Positions 1 to 11,797 of a DNA stretch of 64,000 nt are shown in pieces. Under the pieces are notes generated by a model. The model was given only the letters and a program-made list of their open reading frames with translations, searched no databases and had not been told where the DNA came from. How positions within the stretch are numbered: the stretch's first letter is position 1; every line of letters starts with the position of its first letter. Position numbers and translations under genes: made by a program. The DNA is from Tetracentron sinense (Eukaryota; Streptophyta; Magnoliopsida; Trochodendrales; Trochodendraceae): contig CM026559.1 in assembly GCA_015143295.1 (NCBI GenBank), positions 18,800,826-18,864,825 on the forward strand. Direction: 5' to 3'.

Positions 1-619
1 TCACACGGTTACAGTTTTGGTTTCGAATATTATCTCACATATGTTTTCACGGTTTCCATGCTTTAAGGATTGTTCGGATTTCATTCTCCATGTCTTGTAT
101 GCTCCATGCCTAACCGCTTTATTGTTCTTAGTTTGTATACACTGAGTATTCCATGCTCAGTCGATATTGTTATGATCGGCAGGTGCTCGGGTTCCATTCG
201 ATTTGTGTGGCGACGAACCTTGGGTCGAGGAAGAGTACCGTGACCCGGAGCCTTCCATGGATCACTATCATGACGATGGTGCTCTAGATAGGAGTCGTGA
301 CTTCGATTTCTGTTGATCGACCGACTTAGAACTTGTGTCATTTTGTTATGTGAGTGTGGGGTTTGTCCACTCCACTTTTGGGTTTCTCACACTTGTATAC
401 TTGTTGGTTCTTACTTGAGCCAAGCTATAGGAGTATTCATTTTGCTTCCGCTATGTTTAGTATTTTATTTTCCGCTGTGCATTGTATTTCGTTTCTGTTA
501 TGTATATTCAGGTACTCTGACAGGTTTCCACGTGTGCCTTTGTATCATACTGGAGGTATGGTACGGCGGTCACGAGTCAACTTACCCTTAACTCCTAGGG
601 GGTATTTTGGGTCGCGACA
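1..619 (+). repeat. 5' LTR of element A, 3' part only
   Basis: Identical by eye to 13042-13660. It contains the family hairpin CTGAGTATTCCATGCTCAG at 142-160, the PWVEEEY open frame at 182-316, and the U5 end ACTCCTAGGGGG...GTCGCGACA at 619. The rest of the LTR, including TATA box and palindrome block, lies before the window; the copies at 5764 and 11798 show them. Confidence 0.92.
182..316 (+). CDS. LTR mini-ORF with PWVEEEY core, element A
   Basis: An open frame of 44 codons after the conserved GGCAGGT, ending at a TGA. It contains PFDLC and PWVEEEY, which recur in the LTRs of the other family members here (see the finding on the mini-ORF). In this subfamily no ATG opens the frame directly: the ATG in the upstream hairpin is in another frame. 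It could therefore be a spliced exon or a fossil. It recurs at 13223-13357 and, cut by the assembly gap, from 7190. Function is unknown; the peptide is acidic with no membrane segment. Confidence 0.4.
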   Translation, partial: GARVPFDLCGDEPWVEEEYRDPEPSMDHYHDDGALDRSRDFDFC

Positions 620-623
620 GACT

Positions 624-637
624 TGGTATCAGAGCCA
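624..637 (+). other. Primer binding site (initiator tRNA-Met), element A
   Basis: TGGTATCAGAGCCA, four bases after the LTR end, is complementary to the 3' end of plant initiator tRNA-Met, the usual primer of plant Ty3/Gypsy reverse transcription. The leader from here to 986 shows no open frame of note. Confidence 0.9.
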
Positions 638-986
638 GTTATGTCTAATGACAGACTTAGTTAGGTCACTCAGGCTTGGTCTAAGCGGAAGTAATTCCTA
701 TGAGTTGAACTTAGAACTCAGAAGGACTCAGTTGTCTTAGGCTTGTTACCACGACATAACCGGTATCAAGTGAATCCTTAGGTCAGTATAGGATCCGAGA
801 TTGATGTGGTCCTATGCGAGGTGCTAGTATAGGCTCTAAAGTATAATTATATGATGATGTATATATACCTCGATGTATACTATGTGCGGTATAGCATTTC
901 ATGATTATTGAATTGCTATATGATATGTGAGTTTTGGTATCCAGTTAGACTCATGTTTTGCCAAATTGATCTCAGGATTCGATATC

Positions 987-2246
987 ATGAGACGTGGCAA
1001 TCGGGGTCGAGGTTACCATACTCGGAGGGCCGAGAGTGAAGTTCCGAGAGAAGAGGAACCGTTGTACTTCACGAATGCGATGGACTCCATAGCCGAGACT
1101 TTGGCATTGTTGGCAGCAAGGCCTATGCCTACCCCACCGTCCACGCCTGTGCCTACACCGGTGCATCACACCGCGGGGCTCGAAGCTTTTAGGAGACTGC
1201 GGCCTCCTACATTCTATGGCACTCTGGACCCCATGGTGGCCGAGTCTTGGATTATGCAACTGGAGAAGACCTTCCGGGCTCTCCGTTGTACCGATGAGCA
1301 AAGGGTAGAATGGGCTTCCTTCGTGATGGAAGGTGAAGCCGAACACTGGTGGAGAGCTGCCCAAAGGCAGAGAGATGTTGCTAAGGCAGGTGTGCCCTGG
1401 ACTTGGGCGGAATTCTTAGAGACCTTCAGGGAACAGTACTTTCCCAGGTTTATTCGGGAACAAAAGGCGAGAGAGTTTATGCTTTTGGAGCAAGGGTCGA
1501 TGAGCGTAGCCGAGTATGAGGCTAAGTTTACCGAGTTTTCTAGGTTTGCTCCGCACTTGGTGGCTACTGAAGACCTACAGGTCAGGAAGTTTGAGATGGG
1601 CTTGAAGCCTTTCATCCGAGATCGGGTGTCCATTCTCCAGGTAGAGTCTTGGAGAGAGATAGTAGGGAAGGCAAAGATCGCCGAAAAGAATGCGGAAGAC
1701 TTCGTGAGAAGAAGAGACAGTGGCTTCGGGAAGAACATGTCTCGGGGTCAGACGAGTAGTTCTTCAGAGAAGAGGACTAGGACTGCACCGTACCAGTTCT
1801 CCCAGCCGATTTCGGCTCAGAGACCTTCTTTTGCGCCTCAGGCACCGCGTCCTACGGCATCGCAAGCTACGAGGGTTATGCCTCCGGCTTCCTCCGCATC
1901 GCAGACATTTGAGGAGTGCGCCGTATGTGGTCGTCGGCATAAGACTGGAGATTGTCGAAGAATGTCAGGTGGATGCTTCCACTGTGGCGAGGTGGGCCAT
2001 ATGATTCGAGATTGCCCGCGCAAGCAGTCACAGTCTGGATCACAGGGAGTTCGGCCTCCAGGCAGGCAGAATTCACTTCAGGGGTCTTCATCTCAGGCCT
2101 CTAGATCCTTGCAGCCTACCCAGCAGCCTCGTCAGGCAAACCAGGGCAGAGTCTTTGCCATGACTGATAGAGACGCACAGGCATCTGATGATGTTGTGCA
2201 AGGTACGCGCGAACTAGTCTTTGTCAAAGTTCTAATATTGCCATGA
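987..2246 (+). CDS. gag: Gag polyprotein, element A
   Basis: Capsid/nucleocapsid precursor of a chromodomain Gypsy element. I start it at the ATG at 987 rather than at the upstream in-frame ATG at 927, because MRRGNRGRG is conserved as the first residues in the gag genes of E and G (MRRGTRGRG). The middle is a retrotransposon gag domain (EAEHWW, EQYFPRFIREQKAREF, EQGSMSVAEYEAKF). The C-terminal part has two zinc knuckles: CAVCGRRHKTGDC and CFHCGEVGHMIRDC. The frame runs into a short GT...AG-bounded spacer before pol. Confidence 0.88.
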   Translation: MRRGNRGRGYHTRRAESEVPREEEPLYFTNAMDSIAETLALLAARPMPTPPSTPVPTPVHHTAGLEAFRRLRPPTFYGTLDPMVAESWIMQLEKTFRALRCTDEQRVEWASFVMEGEAEHWWRAAQRQRDVAKAGVPWTWAEFLETFREQYFPRFIREQKAREFMLLEQGSMSVAEYEAKFTEFSRFAPHLVATEDLQVRKFEMGLKPFIRDRVSILQVESWREIVGKAKIAEKNAEDFVRRRDSGFGKNMSRGQTSSSSEKRTRTAPYQFSQPISAQRPSFAPQAPRPTASQATRVMPPASSASQTFEECAVCGRRHKTGDCRRMSGGCFHCGEVGHMIRDCPRKQSQSGSQGVRPPGRQNSLQGSSSQASRSLQPTQQPRQANQGRVFAMTDRDAQASDDVVQGTRELVFVKVLILP

Positions 2247-2340
2247 TATATTCGTATCCATATATGTCCTATGTGGTGTTTTGCGATGTTTGTATCTATA
2301 TGTACAGTTGTGTTATAACTGGAATGATTCAAATTCTCAG
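2203..2340 (+). other. Intron-like spacer between gag and pol, element A
   Basis: About 138 bp between the conserved end of gag (ASDDVVQG region) and the open pol frame. It starts GTACGCG and ends in a pyrimidine-rich stretch followed by CAG. An equivalent spacer stands at the same place in element E. Spliced gag-pro/pol junctions are known from Ogre elements of the Tat lineage; applying this to the present lineage is inference. Confidence 0.5.
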
Positions 2341-2345
2341 GTTCG

Positions 2346-5300
2346 TTGCTCGTAAATGAATGTTTGGCAAGAGTGTTGATAGACACAGGGTCCACTCACT
2401 CGTTCGTTTCACCAAGCTTTGCCAAGGGCTTTACGTCCGAGCCAAGCAAGCTACCTAGGGAGTTGTCCATTTCAACTCCATTGGGAAAATCTGTTGAGAC
2501 AGATAAAGTGTATCCGGATAGTGTTGTACAAGTCATGCAGCACGAGTTGCCAGTCGACTTGATCCTTCTGGGAATTCAGGATTGGGATTTCGATGTCATC
2601 CTAGGTATGGATTGGCTCTCAACTCACCATGGACACGTGGCGTGTTTCGAGAAGGTGGTGCATTTTAAACCCGTGGGGTTAAAGCCGTTTCATTTCAGGG
2701 GACTTCAGAGAAGAGACATTGCCCGCTTTGCAACTCTTAGTCTCGAGGGTGTAGAAGTGCGAGACTCCACACCCATTCCAGTGGTATGTGAGTATATGGA
2801 TGTTTTTCCAGAAACCTTGCCGGGATTGCCTCCCGATCGTGCAATCGAGTTTGCGATTGAGCTAGCTCCAGGCACAGTTCCGATTTCGAGAGCTCCGTAT
2901 AGGATGGCCCCTATTGAGCTTAAGGAGTTAAAAGAGCAGTTAGAAGAATTGCAAGGCCTTGGTTTTATCCGGCCAAGTGTTTCACCTTGGGGAGCTCCGG
3001 TTCTCTTCGTGAAGAAGAAAGATGGATCAATGCGTCTGTGCATTGATTACAGGCAATTGAACAAGGTCACGATCAAGAATCGTTATCCATTGCCTCGGAT
3101 AGACGACTTGTTTGACCAATTGAAGGGTGCGCAGTTTTTCTCCAAGATTGACCTTCGATCTGGTTATCATCAGTTGAAGATCAAGAAAGAGGACATTCCG
3201 AAGACAGCATTCCGAACTCGATACGGCCATTACGAGTTTTTGGTCATGTCTTTTGGACTGACTAACGCACCGGCAGCATTCATGGGTTTGATGAATCGGG
3301 TGTTCAGATCGTCTCTCGATCAATGTGTGATCGTGTTCGTAGATGATATCCTTGTGTATTCACAGTCACAGGAGGATCACACGAGAGATCTCCGTCTGGT
3401 CTTGCAGACACTTCGAGAGCATAGTCTGTATGCTAAGTTGAGCAAGTGCGAGTTCTGGCTGAACAAGGTGCCTTTTCTTGGACACGTGGTATCTGCTGAA
3501 GGTATTTCAGTTGATCCTGCAAAGATTGAAGCGGTGATGAATTGGGAAAGGCCGAAGAGTGTCACCGAGATTCGTAGTTTCCTCGGGTTGGCAGGGTATT
3601 ACAGAAGGTTTGTGGAAGGATTTTCAAGTTTAGCAGCTCCACTTACCTATCTCACACGGAAGAACACGAGGTTCACTTGGAGTGATAAGTGCGAGGCTAG
3701 TTTCTTGGAGTTGAGAAAGAAGCTTACTTCGGCTCCTGTTCTTACAGTTCCATCTGGGAGCGGTGGTTTCGAAGTCTATAGTGATGCTTCACTAGTGGGA
3801 CTTGGATGTGTTTTGATGCAGCATAAAAAGGTGGTCGCCTATGCTTCTCGTCAGCTGAAGGAGCATGAGCAAAACTACCCCACACATGACTTAGAGCTCG
3901 CTGCAATCATCTTTGCACTGAAACTTTGGCGTCACTACCTCTACGGAGAAGAGTTCGTGGTGTTCACAGACCACAAGAGCTTGAAGTATCTTTTCCTCCA
4001 GAAGGAGTTGAATATGAGGCAGCGTCGTTGGATGGAGTTCATGAAGGACTACGACTGTTCCATCCAGTACCACCCGGGTAAGGCTAACGTGGTAGCCGAT
4101 GCTCTTAGCAGAAAACCTTACGGAGTTATGGCTCAATTGAGAGTGCAAGAGTGGAAGTTATTATATGATATGTGTCATTTGGACACTACTCTCAGGCATG
4201 TCACCTATGGGCCGATAATGTCCAATGTGGTGGTTAGGCCACAGATCCTGAGCCAGATCAAGGAGCTACAGAATTCAGATGTGGAGTTGCTTGCTTACCG
4301 AGACAAGTCGGTGAGTAACGGCAATCAGGAGTTCGCTTTAAATGGTGATGGTGCTATCACATTTAAGGGCAGGTTGTGTGTCCCCGCCGACACGGTTTTG
4401 AGGGATGAAATTTTGAATGAAGCTCACCGATCAAAGTACACGGTACATCCGGGAGGTACCAAGATGTACCAGAATCTCAAGAAGCACTACTGGTGGCGAA
4501 ACATGAAGAGGGAAGTCGCTGAGTACGTCGCCAGATGTTTGATTTGCCAGCAGGTAAAAGCCGAACATCAAAGGCCGGCAGGTCTTTTGCAGTCCCTTCC
4601 TATTCCGGAGTGGAAATGGGAGAACATCTCGATGGATTTCATTGTGGGTTTGCCGCGAACGGTGAAGGGCTCCGATGCTATTTGGGTGATTGTGGACAGG
4701 TTGACTAAGTCTGCACATTTCATTCCGTACCGAACTACTTTCAATGCAAATCAGTTGGTAGCCCTATATGTTAAGGAGGTGGTTCGACTGCACGGTGTGC
4801 CAGTTTCTATCGTGTCTGATCGAGATCCTCGGTTTACTTCCAGGTTTTGGAAAACCTTCCAGGATGCTATGGGTTCTCGTTTAGAATTCAGTACTGCCTT
4901 CCATCCTCAGACCGATGGACAAACGGAGAGGGTGAATCAAGTAGTGGAGGATATGCTCCGAGCTTGTATGCTGGATTTTCAGGGTAGTTGGGAGGAACAG
5001 TTGCCGTTGGTTGAGTTTGCCTACAACAATAGCTATCAGGCAAGCATCCAGATGGCACCTTTTGAAGCTCTGTATGGTCGGAGTTGTCGATCACCGCTAT
5101 ACTGGGATGAAGTTGGTGAGAGGAAGATTCTTGGTCCTGAGTTGATAGAGCGGACCGCAGAAAGGGTCAAAATTATCCGAGAACGACTGAAAAGTGCTCA
5201 GGATAGGCAGAAGAGCTATGCGGATATACGCCGTAGAGATTTAGAGTTCCGAGTTGGAGATCGGGTCTTTGTGAAGATTTCGCCGAGTCGGGGAATCATG

Positions 5301-5672
5301 CGATTCGGGAAGAAGGGGAAGCTCAGTCCAAGGTATGTGGGACCATTTGAGATCGTCACAAGGGTTGGTGAGGTTGCTTACAGGGTAGCACTACCGCCTC
5401 ACATGGCAGCGGTCCATAATGTATTTCACGTCTCTATGCTTAGAAAATACATTTCGGATCCGTCTCACGTCATCGCTCTTGATCCTGTTGAGATTCGAGA
5501 GGATCTTACGTTGGTTGAGCAACCAGTTCAGATTCTGGATCGTCGAGATCAAGTGTTGCGAACCAAGACTATCCCTTTAGTCCTAGTGAAGTGGCAGCAT
5601 CATTCCAAGGAAGAGGCTACATGGGAGCGAGAAGCCGAAGTACGAGAAAAGTACCCCCATTTATTTGTTTAA
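2346..5672 (+). CDS. pol: Pol polyprotein (protease-RT-RNase H-integrase-chromodomain), element A copy 1
   Basis: Frame of 1108 codons with no ATG before the protease, so expression presumably depends on the upstream gag reading. Domains in order: aspartic protease with DTG at residues 13-15; reverse transcriptase with FVDDILVYS near residue 331; RNase H with YSDAS near 478; integrase with an HHCC zinc domain (H...H...CLICQQ) near 695-735 and catalytic D, D, E near 764, 825 and 861 in the DD35E spacing; and a C-terminal chromodomain ([15 protein letters not shown]) near 1080. The chromodomain places it among the chromoviruses, which often target heterochromatin. The frame looks whole. Confidence 0.93.
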   Translation: MLVNECLARVLIDTGSTHSFVSPSFAKGFTSEPSKLPRELSISTPLGKSVETDKVYPDSVVQVMQHELPVDLILLGIQDWDFDVILGMDWLSTHHGHVACFEKVVHFKPVGLKPFHFRGLQRRDIARFATLSLEGVEVRDSTPIPVVCEYMDVFPETLPGLPPDRAIEFAIELAPGTVPISRAPYRMAPIELKELKEQLEELQGLGFIRPSVSPWGAPVLFVKKKDGSMRLCIDYRQLNKVTIKNRYPLPRIDDLFDQLKGAQFFSKIDLRSGYHQLKIKKEDIPKTAFRTRYGHYEFLVMSFGLTNAPAAFMGLMNRVFRSSLDQCVIVFVDDILVYSQSQEDHTRDLRLVLQTLREHSLYAKLSKCEFWLNKVPFLGHVVSAEGISVDPAKIEAVMNWERPKSVTEIRSFLGLAGYYRRFVEGFSSLAAPLTYLTRKNTRFTWSDKCEASFLELRKKLTSAPVLTVPSGSGGFEVYSDASLVGLGCVLMQHKKVVAYASRQLKEHEQNYPTHDLELAAIIFALKLWRHYLYGEEFVVFTDHKSLKYLFLQKELNMRQRRWMEFMKDYDCSIQYHPGKANVVADALSRKPYGVMAQLRVQEWKLLYDMCHLDTTLRHVTYGPIMSNVVVRPQILSQIKELQNSDVELLAYRDKSVSNGNQEFALNGDGAITFKGRLCVPADTVLRDEILNEAHRSKYTVHPGGTKMYQNLKKHYWWRNMKREVAEYVARCLICQQVKAEHQRPAGLLQSLPIPEWKWENISMDFIVGLPRTVKGSDAIWVIVDRLTKSAHFIPYRTTFNANQLVALYVKEVVRLHGVPVSIVSDRDPRFTSRFWKTFQDAMGSRLEFSTAFHPQTDGQTERVNQVVEDMLRACMLDFQGSWEEQLPLVEFAYNNSYQASIQMAPFEALYGRSCRSPLYWDEVGERKILGPELIERTAERVKIIRERLKSAQDRQKSYADIRRRDLEFRVGDRVFVKISPSRGIMRFGKKGKLSPRYVGPFEIVTRVGEVAYRVALPPHMAAVHNVFHVSMLRKYISDPSHVIALDPVEIREDLTLVEQPVQILDRRDQVLRTKTIPLVLVKWQHHSKEEATWEREAEVREKYPHLFV

Positions 5673-5726
5673 GGCCATGGCATTCCCTTGTATTTTGCTA
5701 TAGTTTTACACATGTATGTATCGTCC

Positions 5727-5763
5727 AAATTTCGGGGACGAAATTTTTGTAAGGGGGGGAGAA
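5727..5763 (+). promoter_or_regulatory. Hairpin plus polypurine tract, element A copy 1
   Basis: AAATTTCG-GGGA-CGAAATTT is a perfect 8-bp-arm hairpin (5727-5746), followed by the purine run AAGGGGGGGAGAA at 5751-5763, which abuts the LTR start TGTAGCACC. The purine run primes plus-strand DNA synthesis. The same pair stands at 11761-11797 and at 33653-33688. Confidence 0.85.
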
Positions 5764-7281
5764 TGTAGCACCCCGGATTTTTTTCATCCTTAATGAATAG
5801 CACCTTCATAGCTAATTGGCCGTTTTCATAGTTTTCGTAGTCTAATTAATAAATAAGGGAGAAATCGGAAATTCCGAAACGTCAGAAATGTTCGTTTTCG
5901 AAAGACGGATCCAACGCAAGTTGAATCGTCGAAATTCGACGAGCGAGTAAAAAGATATGGTCAAAACAGTCCAGACATAACAGAGCACCGATCGCTCGGT
6001 CATTACCTGCGATCGATCGGTCCACTACCGATCGCTCGATGGCTATCGCACGGTTAACTTTTTTGTATGGGGAAAAATTCCAGAGAGTGTGTTTTTGACC
6101 GATCTCTCGGTCATAACACCGATCGATCGGTAAGCCTCCGATCGCTCGGTCCATAGCACCGATCGATCGGTCATACGCAGTTTTTCTTCATTAAGGGTGT
6201 TTAAGACTTTAAACACCACCCCTTGCCTATAAATAGGCTGAGTTCGTGCCTTAGGGTTTCAGAAACCCTCTGTGCCCTATCTTAGGAGATTTTGAGAGAG
6301 AGAAGAAGGAGAGGAGCTACTTGTTGATCAAGCTTGTGGAAGATCAAGGTTCTTCCACTTCCCTTGGTGATTTCCAACCAAGAACTCACTGTTCTTGCTT
6401 GTTCCAGCCATTGGGAGTCAAACCCATTGATTCCTCTAAGGTAGATACACTCTACTACAATCTTGCAATCCTACTAGTTACTAGATATGATTCTTCTTAT
6501 ATATGCCCTATCTATATGTATTGATTCTATGTATGCAAAGGTGTGATTATATACTTGGATGTAGGTTACTATTATGATGCACTCTAAGTGTTTGATGAAA
6601 TACCTCTAAGGGATTCTATGCTTAAATATGATGATTTCTCTTATTAAGTGCATATGCTCGCATGTCTCGCATAAACCGATGTTTTCCATGGATTGCTCAA
6701 AAGTACAAACAAGGGTTTTTCACGAAAAGACGAATAATGAATGATTCTAAGTAACTCTATGATTTCTCTAAGATCGTTTCACAAGCTCTAAGGATCATAC
6801 CATGCTCACAAGAAAACTCTATGATAATGCTCTAAGATCGTCTCACAAGCTCCACGGATCACAATGAAATGCTCTAAGATCTCTAAGGTTATGCTCTATG
6901 GAAATGCTCTACGGTATTGCTCTATGCTCTATGTCTCTACGGATCATAATGACTCTAAGTAACTCCATGAACTCACAAGAACTCATAAGACTATGATTAT
7001 CGATTGACTCACACGGTTACAGTTTTGGTTTCGAATATTATCTCACATATGTTTTCACGGTTTCCATGCTTTAAGGATTGTTCGGATTTCATTCTCCATG
7101 TCTTGTATGCTCCATGCCTAACCGCTTTATTGTTCTTAGTTTGTATACACTGAGTATTCCATGCTCAGTCGATATTGTTATGATCGGCAGGTGCTCGGGT
7201 TCCATTCGATTTGTGTGGCGACGAACCTTGGGTCGAGGAAGAGTACCGTGACCCGGAGCCTTCCATGGATCACTATCATGA
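5764..7281 (+). repeat. Middle LTR of element A, cut by the assembly gap
   Basis: Starts TGTAGCACCCC at 5764. In order: conserved head; palindrome block 5987-6173; TATA box TATAAATA at 6228-6235; AAG/GT donor-like site near 6440; an AT-rich stretch with repeated GCTCTAAGATC-type words at 6760-6965; and the family hairpin and mini-ORF just before the N run. It differs from the last LTR by about one base of length over 1.5 kb. Confidence 0.9.
5987..6173 (+). repeat. ACCGATCGATCGGT palindrome block in LTR of element A
   Basis: Seven copies of the 14-bp palindrome ACCGATCGATCGGT or its one-mismatch form ACCGATCGCTCGGT, in two groups around a spacer containing TATGGGGAAAAATTCCAGAGAG. It sits about 55 bp upstream of the TATA box, so it is in U3, where control sites are expected. 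The same block is at 12021-12206. Confidence 0.85.
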
Positions 7282-7296
7282 NNNNNNNNNNNNNNN
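7282..7296. other. Assembly gap (15 N)
   Basis: Left of the gap is LTR sequence equal to positions 1-273; right of it is gag equal to about 1245 onward. By comparison with copy 1, about 970 bp (LTR end, primer site, leader and gag start) should lie here, so the gap size is nominal. Confidence 0.98.
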
Positions 7297-10200
7297 CCTC
7301 TTGGATTATGCAACTGGAGGAAGACCTTCGGGCTCTCGTTGTACCGATGAGCAAAGGGTAGAATGGGTTCCTTCGTGATGGAAGGTGAGACGAACAATGG
7401 TGGGAGCGTGCCCAAGGCATGAGAGATGTTGCTAAGGCGGTGTGCCTGGATGGGCGGAAGTATTAGGACCTTCAGGGAACGTACTTCCCAGGTTTAGTGG
7501 GAACAAAAGGCGAGAGAGTTTTGCTTTGGAGCAAGGGTGATGAGCGTGCCGAGATGAGGCTAAGTTTACCGGTTTCTAGGTTTGCTCCGCACTGGTGGCT
7601 ACTGAAAGACTACAGGTCAGGAAGTTGAGATGGGTTGAAGCCCTTTCATCCGCGGATGGGTGTCCATTCTCAGGTTAGAGTCTTGGAGAGAGATAGTAGG
7701 GAAGGCCAAGATCGCCGAAAGAATGCGGAAGGGCCTTCGTGAGAAGAAAGAGACAGTGGATTCGGGAAGAACATGCTCGGGGGTCAGACGAGTAGTTCTT
7801 CAGAGTAGAGGAATAGGAGGCACCGTACAGTTCTCCCAGCGATTTCGGCCTCAGGAGACCTTCTTTTGCGCCTCAGGCACCGCGTCCTCCCGGGAACTCG
7901 CAAGCTCCGAGGGGTATGCCTCCGGCCTTCCTCTAGCATCGCAGACATTTGAGGAGGGTGCGCGTTATGGTGGTCGTCGGCATAAGACTGGAGAGTGCTC
8001 GAAGAATGTCGGTGGTGCTTCAACTGTGGCGAGGTGGGCCATATGATGATTCGAGATTTGCCGGCGCAAGCAGTCCAGTTGGCTCACAGGGAGTTCGGCT
8101 CAGGCAGGCAGAATTCACACTTCAGGGGTCTCTTCAGCCTCTAGATCCTTGCAGCTACCAGCAGCCTTTAGGGTCAGGCAAACCAGGGCAGGTCTGGCCG
8201 ACTGATAGAGACGACAGGCACTGATGATGTGTGCAAGGTACGCCTGCGAACTAGTCTTGTCAAAGAGTTCTAATATTGCCATGATATATTCGTATCCATA
8301 TATGTCCTATGTGGTGTTTTGCGATGTTTGTATCTATATGTACAGTTGTGTTATAACTGGAATTGATTCAAATTCTCAGGTTCGTTGCTCGTAAATGAAT
8401 GTTTGGCAAGAGTGTGATAGACACAGGGTCCACTCACTCGTTCGTTTCACCAAGCTTTGCCAAAGGCTTTACGTCCGAGCCAAGCAAGCTACCTAGGGAG
8501 TTGTCCATTTCAACTCCATTGGGAAAATCTGTTGAGACAGATAAAGTGTATCCGGATAGTGTTGTACAAGTCATGCAGCACGAGTTGCCAGTCGACTTGA
8601 TCCTTCTGGGAATTCAGGATTGGGATTTCGATGTCATCCTAGGTATGGATTGGCTCTCAACTCACCATGGACACGTGGCGTGTTCGAGAAGGTGGTGCAT
8701 TTTAAACCCGTGGGGTTAAAGCCGTTTCATTTCAGGGGACTTCAGAGAAGAGACATTGCCCGCTTTGCAACTCTTAGTCTCGAGGGTGTAGAAGTGCGAG
8801 ACTCCACACCCATTCCAGTGGTATGTGAGTATATGGATGTTTTTCCAGAAACCTTGCCGGGATTGCCTCCCGATCGTGCAATCGAGTTTGCGATTGAGCT
8901 AGCTCAGGCACAGTTCCGATTTCGAGAGCTCCGTATAGGATGGCCCCTATTGAGCTTAAGGAGTTAAAAGAGCAGTTAGAAGAATTGCAAGGCCTTGGTT
9001 TTATCCGGCCAAGTGTTTCACCTTGGGGAGCTCGGTTCTCTTCGTGAAGAAGAAAGATGGATCAATGCGTCTGTGCATTGATTACAGGCAATTGAACAAG
9101 GTCACGATCAAGAATCGTTATCCATTGCCTCGGATAGACGACTTGTTTGACCAATTGAAGGGTGCGCAGTTTTTCTCCAAGATTGACCTTCGATCTGGTT
9201 ATCATCAGTTGAAGATCAAGAAAGAGGACATTCCGAAGACAGCATTCCGAACTCGATACGGCCATTACGAGTTTTTGGTCATGTCTTTTGGACTGACTAA
9301 CGCACCGGCAGCATTCATGGGTTTGATGAATCGGGTGTTCAGATCGTCTCTCGATCAATGTGTGATCGTGTTCGTAGATGATATCCTTGTGTATTCACAG
9401 TCACAGGAGGATCACACGAGAGATCTCCGTCTGGTCTTGCAGACACTTCGAGAGCATAGTCTGTATGCTAAGTTGAGCAAGTGCGAGTTCTGGCTGAACA
9501 AGGTGCCTTTTCTTGGACACGTGGTATCTGCTGAAGGTATTTCAGTTGATCCTGCAAAGATTGAAGCGGTGATGAATTGGAAAGGCCGAAGAGTGTCACC
9601 GAGATTCGTAGTTTCCTCGGGTTGGCAGGGTATTACAGAAGGTTTGTGGAAGGATTTTCAAGTTTAGCAGCTCCACTTACCTATCTCACACGGAAGAACA
9701 CGAGGTTCACTTGGAGTGATAAGTGCGAGGCTAGTTTCTTGGAGTTGAGAAAGAAGCTTACTTCGGCTCCTGTTCTTACAGTTCCATCTGGGAGCGGTGG
9801 TTTCGAAGTCTATAGTGATGCTTCACTAGTGGGACTTGGATGTGTTTTGATGCAGCATAAAAAGGTGGTCGCCTATGCTTCTCGTCAGCTGAAGGAGCAT
9901 GAGCAAAACTACCCCACACATGACTTAGAGCTCGCTGCAATCATCTTTGCACTGAAACTTTGGCGTCACTACCTCTACGGAGAAGAGTTCGTGGTGTTCA
10001 CAGACCACAAGAGCTTGAAGTATCTTTTCCTCCAGAAGGAGTTGAATATGAGGCAGCGTCGTTGGATGGAGTTCATGAAGGACTACGACTGTTCCATCCA
10101 GTACCACCCGGGTAAGGCTAACGTGGTAGCCGATGCTCTTAGCAGAAAACCTTACGGAGTTATGGCTCAATTGAGAGTGCAAGAGTGGAAGTTATTATAT

Positions 10201-11797
10201 GATATGTGTCATTTGGACACTACTCTCAGGCATGTCACCTATGGGCCGATAATGTCCAATGTGGTGGTTAGGCCACAGATCCTGAGCCAGATCAAGGAGC
10301 TACAGAATTCAGATGTGGAGTTGCTTGCTTACCGAGACAAGTCGGTGAGTAACGGCAATCAGGAGTTCGCTTTAAATGGTGATGGTGCTATCACATTTAA
10401 GGGCAGGTTGTGTGTCCCCGCCGACACGGTTTTGAGGGATGAAATTTTGAATGAAGCTCACCGATCAAAGTACACGGTACATCCGGGAGGTACCAAGATG
10501 TACCAGAATCTCAAGAAGCACTACTGGTGGCGAAACATGAAGAGGGAAGTCGCTGAGTACGTCGCCAGATGTTTGATTTGCCAGCAGGTAAAAGCCGAAC
10601 ATCAAAGGCCGGCAGGTCTTTTGCAGTCCCTTCCTATTCCGGAGTGGAAATGGGAGAACATCTCGATGGATTTCATTGTGGGTTTGCCGCGAACGGTGAA
10701 GGGCTCCGATGCTATTTGGGTGATTGTGGACAGGTTGACTAAGTCTGCACATTTCATTCCGTACCGAACTACTTTCAATGCAAATCAGTTGGTAGCCCTA
10801 TATGTTAAGGAGGTGGTTCGACTGCACGGTGTGCCAGTTTCTATCGTGTCTGATCGAGATCCTCGGTTTACTTCCAGGTTTTGGAAAACCTTCCAGGATG
10901 CTATGGGTTCTCGTTTAGAATTCAGTACTGCCTTCCATCCTCAGACCGATGGACAAACGGAGAGGGTGAATCAAGTAGTGGAGGATATGCTCCGAGCTTG
11001 TATGCTGGATTTTCAGGGTAGTTGGGAGGAACAGTTGCCGTTGGTTGAGTTTGCCTACAACAATAGCTATCAGGCAAGCATCCAGATGGCACCTTTTGAA
11101 GCTCTGTATGGTCGGAGTTGTCGATCACCGCTATACTGGGATGAAGTTGGTGAGAGGAAGATTCTTGGTCCTGAGTTGATAGAGCGGACCGCAGAAAGGG
11201 TCAAAATTATCCGAGAACGACTGAAAAGTGCTCAGGATAGGCAGAAGAGCTATGCGGATATACGCCGTAGAGATTTAGAGTTCCGAGTTGGAGATCGGGT
11301 CTTTGTGAAGATTTCGCCGAGTCGGGGAATCATGCGATTCGGGAAGAAGGGGAAGCTCAGTCCAAGGTATGTGGGACCATTTGAGATCGTCACAAGGGTT
11401 GGTGAGGTTGCTTACAGGGTAGCACTACCGCCTCACATGGCAGCGGTCCATAATGTATTTCACGTCTCTATGCTTAGAAAATACATTTCGGATCCGTCTC
11501 ACGTCATCGCTCTTGATCCTGTTGAGATTCGAGAGGATCTTACGTTGGTTGAGCAACCAGTTCAGATTCTGGATCGTCGAGATCAAGTGTTGCGAACCAA
11601 GACTATCCCTTTAGTCCTAGTGAAGTGGCAGCATCATTCCAAGGAAGAGGCTACATGGGAGCGAGAAGCCGAAGTACGAGAAAAGTACCCCCATTTATTT
11701 GTTTAAGGCCATGGCATTCCCTTGTATTTTGCTATAGTTTTACACATGTATGTATCGTCCAAATTTCGGGGACGAAATTTTTGTAAGGGGGGGAGAA
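7297..11797 (+). mobile_element. Second internal region of element A (gag part, pol, polypurine tract)
   Basis: Matches 1245-5763 of the first copy. The gag part (7297 to about 8370) differs by dozens of small length changes and reads as broken. The pol part has a handful of breaks in its first third and is near-identical after that, with RT, RNase H, DD35E integrase and chromodomain all recognisable up to 11706. The decline of differences away from the gap suggests poorly corrected sequence rather than age. Confidence 0.85.

Noticed and set aside
81-341. 86-codon - strand frame repeated at 13122 and partly at 7089
   Set aside because: It is the antisense shadow of the LTR mini-ORF region and repeats only because the LTR does.
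5987-6173. CRISPR-like array of short repeats
   Set aside because: Repeats are palindromes with irregular short spacing in a plant retrotransposon LTR; no cas genes and no unique spacers of constant length.
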